Shown: positions 34,408-44,118, numbered from the stretch's first letter. The stretch is DNA of 64,000 nucleotides from an uncultured Parolsenella sp. (GCA_934668375.1 CAKUNF010000001.1:62001-126000), one strand, 5' to 3'. Numbers and translations are program-made. The notes: a model not told the origin generated them from the sequence alone.

Positions 34408-34415
34408 TTTGTTTG
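34408..34415. repeat. Right 8-bp target-site duplication
   Basis: TTTGTTTG, identical to 25351-25358. The original target would have read CCAA-TTTGTTTG-GTTTCC. The remaining 120 bp to guaB contain a possible -10 box TACAAT at 34461-34466. Confidence 0.9.
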
Positions 34416-34535
34416 GTTTCCTAAAAGAGTTCAAGGTAGCGTTCGCTCCCATGCGGACGCTACAATTGTCAACATTGCATCGGTACGCGGTCCCGACGCA
34501 TTCGCGGCGGGCAGAGCAGAAAGGGAGTCACCTAC

Positions 34536-36047
34536 ATGGCAACGTTCTTCGAGGGCGAGTCGCACACCTTCTCTGAGTACCTCCTGGTTCCCGGTTACTC
34601 CTCTTCGGAGAACATTCCGGCTAACGTGTCGCTCAAGACCCCGCTGTGCCGCTTCAAGAAGGGCGAGCACCCGCGCATCACGCTCAACATCCCCATGGTC
34701 TCCTCGATCATGCAGTCCGTGTCCGGAGAGCGCATGGGCGTCGCCCTTGCCACCGAGGGCGGCATGAGCTTCATCTACGGCTCCCAGACCCCCGAGTCCG
34801 AGGCCGCCATGGTCAAGTGGGTCAAGGACTACAAGGCCGGAGTCGTCGAGTCCGACTCCACCCTCACGCCCGACATGACCATGGAGCAGGTCATGGACCT
34901 CAAGGAGCGCACCGGCCACTCCACGATGCCCGTCACCGATGACGGCACCCCTCACGGCAAGCTGCTCGGCATCGTCACGAGCCGCGACTACCGCCCCTCC
35001 CGCGACGACCACCAGGCCAAGGTCGCCACGTTCATGACCCCGCGCGAGGAGCTCGTCACGGGCACGAAGGACACCACGCTCAAGGTCGCCAACGACATCA
35101 TCTGGGACAACAAGCTCAATGCGCTTCCCATCGTTGACGAGAACGACCACCTCGTAGGCATCGTGTTCCGCAAGGACTACGACTCTCACAAGTCCAACCC
35201 CGACGAGCTCCTCGACGCCAACAAGCGCTACATGGTGGGCGCGGGCATCAACACGCGTGACTACGCCAAGCGCGTGCCGCTTTTGCTCGAGGCCGGCGCC
35301 GACGCGCTGTGCATTGACTCGTCCGAGGGCTTCTCCGAGTGGCAGAAGCTCACGATCGACTGGATTCGCGAGAACTACGGCCACGACGTGATCGTGGGCG
35401 CCGGCAACGTCGTCGACGCCGATGGCTTCCGCTACCTCGCAGACTGCGGCGCCGACTTCGTGAAGGTCGGTATCGGCGGCGGCTCCATCTGCATCACGCG
35501 CGAGACGAAGGGCATCGGTCGCGGCCAGGCCACGGCCCTCATCGACGTGTGCCGCGCCCGTGACGAGTACTACAAGGAGACGGGCGTCTATGTTCCCGTC
35601 TGCTCCGACGGCGGCATCGTGTACGACTACCACATGACGCTCGCCCTTGCCATGGGCGCCGACTTCATGATGCTCGGCCGCTACTTCGCCCGCTTCGACG
35701 AGAGCCCCACGAACCGCGTGAACGTCAACGGCCAGTACATGAAGGAGTACTGGGGCGAGGGCTCCGCGCGTGCCCGCAACTGGCAGCGCTATGACCTCGG
35801 CGGAGCCGCGAAGCTGTCGTTCGAGGAGGGCGTGGACTCCTATGTTCCCTATGCCGGCTCGCTCAAGGACGGCGTGGGCATGACGATCTACAAGATCAAG
35901 TCCACGATGTGCAACTGTGGCGCAAACTCGATCCCCGAGCTACAGCAGAAGGCCCGACTAACCCTCGTGAGCTCCACCTCCATCGTCGAGGGCGGCGCGC
36001 ACGACGTCGTGCTAAAGGACCACAACCAGTCCGTGAGCTACCACTAG
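34536..36047 (+). CDS. guaB: Inosine-5'-monophosphate dehydrogenase
   Basis: A 503-residue enzyme (family about 480-510) that oxidises IMP to XMP with NAD+, the committed step of GMP synthesis. A TIM-barrel is interrupted by two CBS domains (residues about 110-225; [22 protein letters not shown] and [26 protein letters not shown]). The catalytic loop [20 protein letters not shown] contains the active-site Cys near 319, and the flap lies around [17 protein letters not shown] follows AAAGGGAG. The mobile element inserted about 120 bp upstream, so the native regulatory region may have been shortened. A terminator hairpin follows at 36,112. Confidence 0.95.
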   Translation: MATFFEGESHTFSEYLLVPGYSSSENIPANVSLKTPLCRFKKGEHPRITLNIPMVSSIMQSVSGERMGVALATEGGMSFIYGSQTPESEAAMVKWVKDYKAGVVESDSTLTPDMTMEQVMDLKERTGHSTMPVTDDGTPHGKLLGIVTSRDYRPSRDDHQAKVATFMTPREELVTGTKDTTLKVANDIIWDNKLNALPIVDENDHLVGIVFRKDYDSHKSNPDELLDANKRYMVGAGINTRDYAKRVPLLLEAGADALCIDSSEGFSEWQKLTIDWIRENYGHDVIVGAGNVVDADGFRYLADCGADFVKVGIGGGSICITRETKGIGRGQATALIDVCRARDEYYKETGVYVPVCSDGGIVYDYHMTLALAMGADFMMLGRYFARFDESPTNRVNVNGQYMKEYWGEGSARARNWQRYDLGGAAKLSFEEGVDSYVPYAGSLKDGVGMTIYKIKSTMCNCGANSIPELQQKARLTLVSSTSIVEGGAHDVVLKDHNQSVSYH

Positions 36048-36111
36048 GATCTGCCTCATAGCGATCGCTCACGGGTCCAGACCCGGGGGCGACCGCGCCA
36101 TGGGACGGCCT

Positions 36112-36146
36112 GCGCCCGAGTCTCCTTGCGAGTCTCGGGCGCTTTG
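36112..36146 (+). terminator. Intrinsic terminator after guaB
   Basis: A 9-bp stem GCGCCCGAG / CTCGGGCGC (36112-36120 with 36134-36142), followed by TTTGCTGTT. A possible leuS -10 box, TAGAAT, begins at 36151. Confidence 0.75.
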
Positions 36147-36197
36147 CTGTTAGAATGCTTAACTTGAATGTCTGAACACACGGAAGAGAGGTCGCGC

Positions 36198-38771
36198 ATG
36201 AGCGACGTCAACGATACGAACGCCACCCAGGCAAGCCGCTTCCCGGCCTACGACGCGGCTGCCATCGAGAGCAAGTGGCAGCGCGTCTGGGACGAGAAGG
36301 GCACCTACAAGACCGACGAGGACCCCAACAAGCCCAAGAAGTACGTTCTCGAGATGTTCCCGTACCCCTCCGGCGACCTGCACATGGGCCACGCCCGCAA
36401 CTACACCATCGGCGACGCCATGGCCCGCCAGGCTCGCATGCGCGGCTATGACGTGCTGCACCCCATCGGGTTCGACGCCTTTGGCCTGCCGGCCGAGAAC
36501 GCCGCCATCAAGCACAACACCCAGACGGCGGCGTGGACCTACCAGAACATGGACAACGCCCTCACCACAATGAGGCGCATGGGCTTCTCGTATGACTACG
36601 ACCGCCTCGTGCGCACCTGCGATCCCGAGTACTACAAGTGGGGCCAGTGGATGTTCCTCAAGATGTGGGAGAAGGGCCTGGCCTACCGCGCCACCTCTCC
36701 CGTCAACTGGTGCCCGTCCTGCAACACGGTGCTCGCCAACGAGCAGGTCGTGGAGGGCAGGTGCTGGCGCTGCGGCTCCATCCCCGAGAAGCGCGAGCTC
36801 TCCCAGTGGTACCTCAAGATCACCGACTACGCCCAGGAGCTGCTCGACGACCTCGACAAGCTCACCGGCTGGCCCGAGAACGTCAAGGCCCAGCAGCGCA
36901 ACTGGATCGGCCGCTCCGAGGGCGCCGAGATCGACTTCACGCTGGCTGCCGAGGACGGCGTGACGCCCACGGACCGCAAGATCACCGTCTTCACGACGCG
37001 CGCGGACACGCTCTTTGGCGTGAGCTTCTTCCTGCTGCCGCCCGAGAGCCCGTTTGCCGCCGAGCTCGTTGCCGGCACCGAGTACGAGGCTGCGTTCAAG
37101 GAGCTCAAGGAGGCCACCGAGAAGGTCTCGAGCGTCGACCGCCAGGGTTCTGCGCGCGAGAAGCACGGCGTCTTCACGGGCCGTTACGTCATCAACCCCA
37201 TCAACGGCCGCCCCGCGCCCATCTGGGTCGCCGACTACGTCCTCATGGACTACGGCACCGGCGCCGTCATGGGCGTCCCCTGCGGCGATCAGCGCGACTT
37301 CGACTTCGCCAAGAAGTACGGCCTGGAGATCGCCCCAATCATCTGCGAGAAGGACGATCCGCTCTACGAGCAGCTCAAGGACGAGCGTGAGCTCAGGGTC
37401 ACGAGCGTGAGCTGGGACCACGCCATGGACGCCGAGGGCTACCTCGTGCAGTCCGGCGAGTTCACGGGCCTCAAGGGCGGCAAGCACTCCGAGGCCGTCG
37501 ACGCCATCATCGGCTGGCTCTCCGAGCGCGGTCTTGGACGCAAGAAGGTCCAGTTCCGCCTGCGTGACTGGCTCATCAGCCGCCAGCGCTACTGGGGCAA
37601 CCCCATCCCCATGATCCACTGCGACTGCTGCGGCGACGTCCCCGTGCCGTATGACCAGCTGCCCGTGACGCTGCCCGACAACCTCGACCTCGGCGCGGGC
37701 GAGACGCTCGCCGAGTATGCCCCGTTCTACGAGACGACGTGCCCCAAGTGCGGCAAGCCCGCCCGCCGCATCACGGACACGATGGACACGTTCACGTGCT
37801 CGAGCTGGTACTACCTGCGCTACTGCGACCCCCACAACGACAAGCTGCCGTTCTCCAAGGAGGCGGTAGACCGCTGGATGCCCGTCGACAACTACATCGG
37901 CGGCATCGAGCACGCCATCCTGCACCTGCTCTACAGTCGCTTCTGGACCAAGGTCCTGCGCGACCTCGGCATGATCGACGCCGACGAGCCCTTCACCAAC
38001 CTGCTGTGTCAGGGCATGGTCAAGGACGAGCACGGCGACACCATGTCCAAGTCCAAGGGCAACGTCGTGCCGCCCTCGAGCGTCATCGAGCCCTACGGCG
38101 CGGACACGATGCGCCTCGTCATCCTGTTCATCGCCCCGCCCGAGAAGGACTTCGACTGGGACGAGAAGGCCGTCGCCGGCGCCAACCGCTTCATCAAGCG
38201 CGCCTGGTCCATCGTCTGGCAGCTCGCGCTCGGCGCTCATGCCGGCGAGTTTGACGCCAAGGTCCTCGAGGGCCAGGCCGGCGAGCTGTTCCGCACGCTG
38301 AACGGCCTGGGCGCCCGCTGCACGTCCGACTACGACCGTGGCCAGTTCAACACCGCCATCTCGGCCGTCATGGAGATCGTGAACGCCGCGAGCAAGTACC
38401 TCAACGAGACGCCCGCGAGCGAGCGCATCCCCGAGCTCGACTTCCGCGTCGCCCACGACATCGTGGCCATTCTCGCGCCCATCTGCCCGCACTGGGCCGA
38501 GGAGCTCTATCACGAGGCGCTCCACCTCGAGGGCTCCGTCTACAACGAGCCCTGGCCCGAGTTCGATCCCGAGCTCGCCAAGGCCGACACGGTGGAGATC
38601 GCCGTCCAGCTCATGGGCAAGGTTCGCGGCCACGCCACCATCGCGGCCGACGCGAGCCGCGAGGATACCGAGAAGGCTGCGCTCGCGGCCATCTCCGAGC
38701 AGCTCGAGGGCAAGACGGTCCGCAAGGTGATCGTCGTTCCTGGCAAGCTCGTGAACGTCGTCGCCAACTAG
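36198..38771 (+). CDS. leuS: Leucyl-tRNA synthetase
   Basis: An 857-residue class I synthetase of the bacterial type (about 800-880 residues) that attaches leucine to tRNA-Leu. Visible: HIGH-type motif PSGDLHMGHARNYTIGD (near 57-70), a zinc-binding insertion (CPSCNTVLANEQVVEGRCWRCG), the CP1 editing domain (TTRADTLFG, and later MDYGTGAVMGVPCGDQRD), a second zinc pair near CPKCGKP, and the KMSKS-type TMSKSKGN (near 616). The anticodon-binding and C-terminal domains follow. Start: ATG 36198 follows AGAGAGG; the in-frame ATG at 36168 has no good ribosome site. Confidence 0.96.
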   Translation: MSDVNDTNATQASRFPAYDAAAIESKWQRVWDEKGTYKTDEDPNKPKKYVLEMFPYPSGDLHMGHARNYTIGDAMARQARMRGYDVLHPIGFDAFGLPAENAAIKHNTQTAAWTYQNMDNALTTMRRMGFSYDYDRLVRTCDPEYYKWGQWMFLKMWEKGLAYRATSPVNWCPSCNTVLANEQVVEGRCWRCGSIPEKRELSQWYLKITDYAQELLDDLDKLTGWPENVKAQQRNWIGRSEGAEIDFTLAAEDGVTPTDRKITVFTTRADTLFGVSFFLLPPESPFAAELVAGTEYEAAFKELKEATEKVSSVDRQGSAREKHGVFTGRYVINPINGRPAPIWVADYVLMDYGTGAVMGVPCGDQRDFDFAKKYGLEIAPIICEKDDPLYEQLKDERELRVTSVSWDHAMDAEGYLVQSGEFTGLKGGKHSEAVDAIIGWLSERGLGRKKVQFRLRDWLISRQRYWGNPIPMIHCDCCGDVPVPYDQLPVTLPDNLDLGAGETLAEYAPFYETTCPKCGKPARRITDTMDTFTCSSWYYLRYCDPHNDKLPFSKEAVDRWMPVDNYIGGIEHAILHLLYSRFWTKVLRDLGMIDADEPFTNLLCQGMVKDEHGDTMSKSKGNVVPPSSVIEPYGADTMRLVILFIAPPEKDFDWDEKAVAGANRFIKRAWSIVWQLALGAHAGEFDAKVLEGQAGELFRTLNGLGARCTSDYDRGQFNTAISAVMEIVNAASKYLNETPASERIPELDFRVAHDIVAILAPICPHWAEELYHEALHLEGSVYNEPWPEFDPELAKADTVEIAVQLMGKVRGHATIAADASREDTEKAALAAISEQLEGKTVRKVIVVPGKLVNVVAN

Positions 38772-38784
38772 CTGGCATTTAACT

Positions 38785-38810
38785 GGTGGCACCCACGCTC
38801 GGGTGCCACC
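38785..38810 (+). terminator. Hairpin after leuS
   Basis: A 10-bp perfect stem GGTGGCACCC / GGGTGCCACC with a 6-nt loop and no T-run, ending 22 bp before the next start. It may be a weak terminator or processing site. Confidence 0.5.
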
Positions 38811-38832
38811 GTCATGAGAAGGGGAGTTGCGC

Positions 38833-39339
38833 ATGAAGTGTCCGCACTGCGGGGCCGATCTGGGCGAGGGGCTGCTTCCGGCCCGCTGCCCTGCGTGCGG
38901 CCAGGGCCTGGGCGCCAGCGTCCCCCGCTCGAACCTCCACGCGGCTCGAGAGTCCGCGGACCGCGCCGCCGCCTCCAGGGCGAGCGTCGAGGGACTGTCC
39001 GGGCGTGGCCGCGGACGCCGTGACCGCTCGCAGGCCACCAAGCGCGTGACGAGGATCCTGCTCGCCTTCGTCCTCGTCGCCGTCTTCTGCGTCGCGGTCG
39101 CCTTCGTGGCCTATCGCGCGGAGATCATCGGCGGGCGCACGGTGCCCGACGTTGTGGGCTGGAGCGCACAGAGCGCCGAGAGCCGCCTTGCGGAGTGCGG
39201 GTTCTCCGTCGGCGTGAACGAGGTCGAGTCCTCCGAGCAGGACCCGGGCAAGGTCGTTCGCGAGGCGCCTGGCGCGGGTGCGCGCCTCGACCCCGGCTCA
39301 ACGGTCACGCTTGACGTCGCGGCCGCCTCGCAGCAGTGA
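38833..39339 (+). CDS. Zinc-ribbon, single-pass membrane protein with one PASTA domain
   Basis: A 168-residue protein of unknown role. The N terminus is a zinc ribbon (MKCPHCGAD...CPACGQG, residues 3-26). A basic, Arg/Ala-rich cytoplasmic linker leads to one transmembrane helix (RILLAFVLVAVFCVAVAFVAY, about 75-96). The exterior part is a single PASTA domain (VPDVVGWSAQSAESRLAECGFSVGV...PGAGARLDPGSTVTLDVA). PASTA domains sense peptidoglycan or beta-lactams in PknB kinases and PBPs, but no kinase or transpeptidase domain is present here. ATG 38833 follows GGGGAG. It may link envelope status to a cytoplasmic partner; that is inference. Confidence 0.8.
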   Translation: MKCPHCGADLGEGLLPARCPACGQGLGASVPRSNLHAARESADRAAASRASVEGLSGRGRGRRDRSQATKRVTRILLAFVLVAVFCVAVAFVAYRAEIIGGRTVPDVVGWSAQSAESRLAECGFSVGVNEVESSEQDPGKVVREAPGAGARLDPGSTVTLDVAAASQQ

Positions 39340-39375
39340 GCCGGGGCTTCATCACGGGAGCATCACAAATGCGAC

Positions 39376-39405
39376 TTGACGTGCTACCAGGTTGTTTAAT
39401 ACACT
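39376..39405 (+). promoter_or_regulatory. Promoter of the rimP-nusA-infB operon
   Basis: TTGACG (39376-39381) and TACACT (39400-39405) with an 18-bp spacer; transcription should start near 39,412. Confidence 0.65.
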
Positions 39406-39432
39406 GCTTTCGATAGTTTGTTTGGAATGAGG

Positions 39433-39470
39433 GATGTGGGGTGGAGTTTTTCGCCCCGCATCTCTTTGTC
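39433..39470 (+). terminator. Leader hairpin before rimP (possible attenuator)
   Basis: GATGTGGGG (39433-39441) pairs with CCCCGCATC (39454-39462), with a TTTTT-containing loop, then TCTCTTTGTC. It lies between promoter and rimP, about 20 nt into the transcript. It could attenuate the operon, for instance in response to NusA or infB products; no direct evidence. Confidence 0.5.
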
Positions 39471-39515
39471 TGTAGGTAGGCCGTGCCCCGCACGGCGCGA
39501 TTGAAGGGAGGCTCG

Positions 39516-40058
39516 ATGGCGCAGGACAAGGCCGCGGCCATTCTCGAGGCCCTTGAGGTGGCGGGCGCCGCCCATGGCGTCGACGTCGTCGACGTCGAGG
39601 TCGTCGGTGCCACGAAGGCGCCGACCGTTCGCGTTCGTCTCGACTGGACCGATGAGAGCAAGGGCACCATCTCGCTCGATGACGTTGCGGCGCAGACCGA
39701 GTGGGTCTCCGACGTCATCGACGTGGTCGATCCGTTCCCCGGGTCGTTCACGCTCGAGGTGAGCTCGCCGGGCCTCGACCGTCCCCTGCGCCGCGAGCGC
39801 GACTTCGAGCGCTTCGCGGGCGAGCAGGTCGCGCTCACCACGACCGCCACGGAGGGCCGCAAGCGCTTCTCGGGCGCGCTCGTGGGCATGCGCGAGGGCA
39901 ACGTCGTGCTCGACACGGACGAGGGAGAGGTCTGCGTGGCGCTTTCCGAGGTGCGTCGCTGCAACATCAAGCCCACGTTCGCCAAGGGCGAGAAGAAGAC
40001 CTTCTCGAAGACGCCTAAGGGCGCGGGCAAGGCCGAGAAGGCCAATAAGGGCGAGTAG
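39516..40058 (+). CDS. rimP: Ribosome maturation factor RimP
   Basis: A 180-residue cytoplasmic protein (family about 150-180) needed for 30S subunit maturation. Visible are the N-terminal domain (VAGAAHGVDVVDVEVVGATKAPTVRVRLDW), the conserved FTLEVSSPGLDRPLRRERDFERFAG and the Sm-like C-terminal domain (KRFSGALVGMREGNVVLDTDEGEV). A Lys-rich tail follows. ATG 39516 follows GAAGGGAGG. First gene of the rimP-nusA-infB-rbfA cluster, whose order is conserved across bacteria. Confidence 0.95.
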   Translation: MAQDKAAAILEALEVAGAAHGVDVVDVEVVGATKAPTVRVRLDWTDESKGTISLDDVAAQTEWVSDVIDVVDPFPGSFTLEVSSPGLDRPLRRERDFERFAGEQVALTTTATEGRKRFSGALVGMREGNVVLDTDEGEVCVALSEVRRCNIKPTFAKGEKKTFSKTPKGAGKAEKANKGE

Positions 40059-40133
40059 CCCCTCGAGTTTCAGGAATGACCGTTCGGCGCAAAGCGCCAC
40101 GATTGCTATACAGGCCAGGAAGGAATACGACAC

Positions 40134-41390
40134 ATGGCATCTGCGATGATGGAAGCGCTCATGGCGCTGTGCCAGGAGAAGCACATCGACGAGCTCTACC
40201 TGCTCGACCGCCTCGAGCAGTCCCTCGCGGCGAGCTACGCGACCCTCATGCACCTCGACTGGGGCGCCAAGGTCACGATCGACCGCATGACGGGCAAGAT
40301 CTACGTGTACAAGCTCATCCCCAAGGACGACTCCATGGACGAGGAGGGCAACTACACCGAGTTCGAGGAGATCGACGTCACGCCCAAGGACACGAGCCGC
40401 ATCGCCGCCCAGCACGCAAAGGCGGAGATCAATGCCATCGTGCGCAACGCCGCCCGCGAGCAGATCTACGAGGAGTTCTCGCAGCGCATCGGCGACATCA
40501 TCACGGGCACCGTCCTGCAGTCCACGCCCGACTTCACGATCGTCAAGATTCGCGAGGGCGTCGAGGCCGAGCTGCCGCACTTCGATCGCAAGCGCCACCC
40601 CGAGGAGCGCAACGAGCGTCCCAACGGCGAGCGCTACACGCACAACATGCGCATCAAGGCCGTCATCATCGACGTCCGCGACCCCAACGCGCAGATCTCC
40701 CAGCCCGTTCGCGGCGAGCACTCCCGTCCCTCCATCGTCATCTCCCGCACCCACCCCGAGCTCATCCGTCGCCTCTTCGAGCTCGAGGTGCCCGAGATCT
40801 ACGACGGCGTCGTGGAGATCCGCTCCATCGCCCGCGAGGCCGGTGCCCGCTCCAAGGTGGCCGTCGCCTCCCTTGACGATCGCCTCGACCCGGTGGGCGC
40901 CTGCGTCGGCCCCAAGGGCAGCCGCGTGCGCACCGTCGTCTCCGAGCTTCGCGGCGAGCGCGTCGACGTCGTGCTGTGGAGCGACGACCCCGCCCAGTGC
41001 GTCGCCAACGCGCTGTCCCCGGCCAAGGTCAACCGCGTCCTCGTGGACGAGGAGACCAACTACGCCACGGTCATCGTCCCCGACGACCAGCTCTCCCTGG
41101 CCATTGGCAAGGAGGGCCAGAACGCCCGCCTCGCCGCGCGCCTGACCGGCATGCACATCGACATCAAGAACGAGTCGCTGGCCGCGGCCGCCCGCTCCCA
41201 GATGCCCGCTCCCGTCGAGGAGGCCGAGGACCTCGTGGGCGAGGAGGAGCACCGCTGCGAGTTCGTGAGCCCCTCCGGCGTCCAGTGCCGCAACATGGCC
41301 CGTCCGGGCTCGCGCTACTGCGGCGTGCACGAGAAGATGGCCCTCGTCGACTCCGCCGAGGTCTCCGACGACCCCGACTCCCTGATCTAG
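40134..41390 (+). CDS. nusA: Transcription termination/antitermination factor NusA
   Basis: A 418-residue RNA-polymerase-binding factor. Domains in order: N-terminal domain (residues about 1-130), S1 domain (RIGDIITGTVLQSTPDFTIVKI onward, 125-200), KH1 (VPEIYDGVVEIRSIAREAGARSKVAV, 220-290) and KH2 (LSLAIGKEGQNARLAARLTGMHIDIK, 320-350). It modulates pausing, intrinsic termination and rRNA antitermination. The C terminus adds an unusual cysteine/histidine tail (HRCEFVSPSG, VQCRNMARPG, YCGVH; residues about 375-402) that looks like a small zinc knuckle (C-x7-C-x10-C-x2-H). ATG follows AGGAAGGA. infB begins 94 bp later; the ylxR and L7Ae-like genes often found between them are absent. Confidence 0.95.
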   Translation: MASAMMEALMALCQEKHIDELYLLDRLEQSLAASYATLMHLDWGAKVTIDRMTGKIYVYKLIPKDDSMDEEGNYTEFEEIDVTPKDTSRIAAQHAKAEINAIVRNAAREQIYEEFSQRIGDIITGTVLQSTPDFTIVKIREGVEAELPHFDRKRHPEERNERPNGERYTHNMRIKAVIIDVRDPNAQISQPVRGEHSRPSIVISRTHPELIRRLFELEVPEIYDGVVEIRSIAREAGARSKVAVASLDDRLDPVGACVGPKGSRVRTVVSELRGERVDVVLWSDDPAQCVANALSPAKVNRVLVDEETNYATVIVPDDQLSLAIGKEGQNARLAARLTGMHIDIKNESLAAAARSQMPAPVEEAEDLVGEEEHRCEFVSPSGVQCRNMARPGSRYCGVHEKMALVDSAEVSDDPDSLI

Positions 41391-41484
41391 CTCGGGCCGG
41401 GGCTTTGGCCCCATGCCCGTCCACTCGCACTCACCCGCGGGCACGTCCCGCCCAGGCATATGCCCGCATAGGAAGGTAGGCCAC

Positions 41485-44109
41485 ATGGCAAAGACTCGCG
41501 TACATGACCTTGCCAAGGAATTTGGCATGACGAGCAAGGAGATGCTCGGCCACCTGGCCGACATGATGATCCCTGCGAAGTCCGCCTCGAGCGCCCTCGA
41601 GGACGCCTACGTGATGGTCGTCCGCAAGAAGATGGCGCCCATCCTCGAGGCCCGCGCCGCAGAGATCGAGGCGGCCAAGAAGGCCGAGGAGGAGGCTCGC
41701 GCCAAGGCAGAGGCCGAGGAGCGCGCACGCGCCGAGGAGGAGCGTGTCGAGGCCGAGAAGCGTCGCGAGGCGGAGCGCGCCCGCGCCGAGGCCGAGCGCA
41801 AGAAGGCCGAGGAGGCCCGCAAGAAGGCCGAGGCCGAGCGTGCCGAGGCCGAGCGCAAGCGCAAGGAAGAGGAGGAGAAGAACCGCGTGCGCGACAACGC
41901 GCCCAAGTCCGTCCCTTCCATGACGAGCCTGCTCGACCAGATCGCCCAGCAGGAGAAGATCCTCAAGGCCCAGCGCGAGGAGGCCGCCGCCAAGAAGGCC
42001 GAGCAGTCCTCCAACGGTCGCGGCCGCCGCGGCAACGGCGCCTCCCGCTCCCAGCGCGCGAACGCCGTCGCCAATGACTCGGCGCCCGTGAGCCCCGAGA
42101 AGGCCGCCAAGGCCTCCCGCGGCAAGCACAAGGGCCACCGCGACAACGACGGCGAGGACCGCTACAGCCGCATGGCCAAGGCTGCCGAGGAGTACAACCG
42201 CGAGCGCGTCCTCGAGGAGGCACGCGCGAGCGTCGAGGAGGCCTCCCGCGAGTCCACCGGTCGCCGCAAGAAGCGCAAGGAGCGTCGCCAGAAGCAGGCT
42301 GAGCAGGCTGCCAAGGAGCAGGCGATCGAGGAGGCCATTGCCAACGACCAGAACGTGGCCGAGATCGGCATGGTCAAGGTCCCCACTGGCTCCACCGTCG
42401 CCGAGCTCGCCGAGCTTCTCGGCGTGCCCGCCTCCGACATCGTCAAGCGTCTTTTCCTGCTGGGCAGCCCGCTGACGCTCACCCAGTCGATGTCCGACGA
42501 CCTCATCGAGCTCGTGGCAGACGACCTCGGCCGTGAGGTCAAGGTCATGACGAAGGAGGAGGAGAACTCCTTCACCTTCTACGACGACCCGGCCGACCTC
42601 CTGCCGCGCGCCCCCGTCGTCACCGTCATGGGCCACGTCGACCACGGCAAGACGTCGCTGCTCGACGCCATCCGCCACACGGGCGTGGCCGAGGGCGAGG
42701 CCGGCGGCATCACGCAGGCCATCGGCGCCTCCCAGGTCAAGATCGGCGACCGCACGATCACGTTCATCGACACGCCTGGTCACGAGACGTTCACGGCCAT
42801 GCGTGCCCGTGGCGCCAAGGTGACCGACATCGTCATCCTCATCGTCGCGGCCGACGACGGCGTCATGCCGCAGACGGTCGAGTCCATCAACCACGCGAAG
42901 GCCGCCGGCGTGCCCATCATCGTGGCCGTCAACAAGATCGACAAGCCCGGCGCCAACCCCGACAAGGTGCGCCAGGAGCTCACCGAGTACGGCATCATCC
43001 CGGAGGAGTGGGGCGGACAGAACATGTTCGTCAACATCTCCGCCAAGAAGAAGATCGGCATCGACGAGCTCCTCGAGACCGTCCTGCTCCAGGCAGACGT
43101 CCTCGAGCTCAAGGCCAACCCCAACACGTTCGCCTCCGGCAACGTGCTCGAGGCCAAGCTCGATCGCGGCCGTGGCTCGGTCGCCACGGTGCTCGTCACG
43201 CGCGGCACCCTGCGCATCGGTGACGCCATCGTCGCGGGCATGTCCTATGGTCGCATCCGTGCCATGCTCGACCCGAAGGGCCGTCCGGTCAAGGAGGCCA
43301 AGCCCTCCGACCCGGTCGAGATCCTGGGCCTGCAGAGCGTGCCCGCTGCCGGCGACGAGTTCCGCGTGTTCACCGAGGAGCGCGAGGCTCGTGCCCTCGC
43401 CGAGCAGCGCGCGCTCAAGGCCCGCATCGAGGAGCAGAACCGAGTGAAGCACGTCACGCTCGAGACGCTCTTCTCCACGATGGAGGACGCCGAGGTCAAG
43501 GAGCTCAACCTCGTCATCAAGGCCGACGTCCAGGGCTCCATCGAGGCCCTTCAGGACTCGCTGGACAAGATGGACCAGTCCGAGGTGCGCATCAACACGA
43601 TCCACTCCGCCGTGGGCGCCATCACCGAGACCGACGTCACGCTTGCCGACGCCTCGAACGCCATCATCATCGGCTTCGGCGTGCGTCCTGACGCCAAGGC
43701 TCGTGCAGCCGCCGAGCACCAGGGCGTGGAGATTCGCACCTACAGTGTCATCTACAAGGCCATTGAGGAGATCGACGCCGCCCGCATCGGCATGCTCAAG
43801 CCCACGGAGGAGGAGCACCAGACCGGTTCCGCCGAGGTCCGCGACACGTTCAAGGTCCCCAAGGTCGGCATCGCCGCAGGCTGCATGATCACCGAGGGCG
43901 AGATCAGCCGAGACGACAGCGTCCGCCTCGTTCGCGACGGCATCGTGGTGTTCGATGGCAAGATCGCGTCGCTGCGCCGCTACAAGGACGACGTCAAGAG
44001 CGTCAAGGCCGGCTTCGAGTGCGGCATCGGCCTCGAGAACTACCAGGACATCAAGCCTGGTGACGTCATCGAGGGCTACAAGATCGTCGAGGTCGCCCGC
44101 ACCGAGTAG
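41485..44109 (+). CDS. infB: Translation initiation factor IF-2
   Basis: An 874-residue GTPase that brings initiator tRNA to the ribosome. The N terminus has the IF2N domain ([22 protein letters not shown]), then a long highly charged Ala/Glu/Lys/Arg helix (residues about 50-140) and a basic linker. The G domain begins near residue 380 with [16 protein letters not shown] (G1), then GGITQAIGA (G2), DTPGHETF (G3) and NKIDKPGA (G4), followed by domains II-IV that bind fMet-tRNA. ATG 41485 follows AGGAAGG; a longer in-frame opening upstream lacks such a site. Part of the nusA operon. Confidence 0.96.
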   Translation: MAKTRVHDLAKEFGMTSKEMLGHLADMMIPAKSASSALEDAYVMVVRKKMAPILEARAAEIEAAKKAEEEARAKAEAEERARAEEERVEAEKRREAERARAEAERKKAEEARKKAEAERAEAERKRKEEEEKNRVRDNAPKSVPSMTSLLDQIAQQEKILKAQREEAAAKKAEQSSNGRGRRGNGASRSQRANAVANDSAPVSPEKAAKASRGKHKGHRDNDGEDRYSRMAKAAEEYNRERVLEEARASVEEASRESTGRRKKRKERRQKQAEQAAKEQAIEEAIANDQNVAEIGMVKVPTGSTVAELAELLGVPASDIVKRLFLLGSPLTLTQSMSDDLIELVADDLGREVKVMTKEEENSFTFYDDPADLLPRAPVVTVMGHVDHGKTSLLDAIRHTGVAEGEAGGITQAIGASQVKIGDRTITFIDTPGHETFTAMRARGAKVTDIVILIVAADDGVMPQTVESINHAKAAGVPIIVAVNKIDKPGANPDKVRQELTEYGIIPEEWGGQNMFVNISAKKKIGIDELLETVLLQADVLELKANPNTFASGNVLEAKLDRGRGSVATVLVTRGTLRIGDAIVAGMSYGRIRAMLDPKGRPVKEAKPSDPVEILGLQSVPAAGDEFRVFTEEREARALAEQRALKARIEEQNRVKHVTLETLFSTMEDAEVKELNLVIKADVQGSIEALQDSLDKMDQSEVRINTIHSAVGAITETDVTLADASNAIIIGFGVRPDAKARAAAEHQGVEIRTYSVIYKAIEEIDAARIGMLKPTEEEHQTGSAEVRDTFKVPKVGIAAGCMITEGEISRDDSVRLVRDGIVVFDGKIASLRRYKDDVKSVKAGFECGIGLENYQDIKPGDVIEGYKIVEVARTE

Positions 44110-44118
44110 GCGTGGGTG

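Noticed and set aside
39417-39424. A further TTTGTTTG in the nusA leader region, identical to the transposon target duplication
   Set aside because: No adjacent GGGTATG-type end sequence; a short AT-rich 8-mer can recur by chance.
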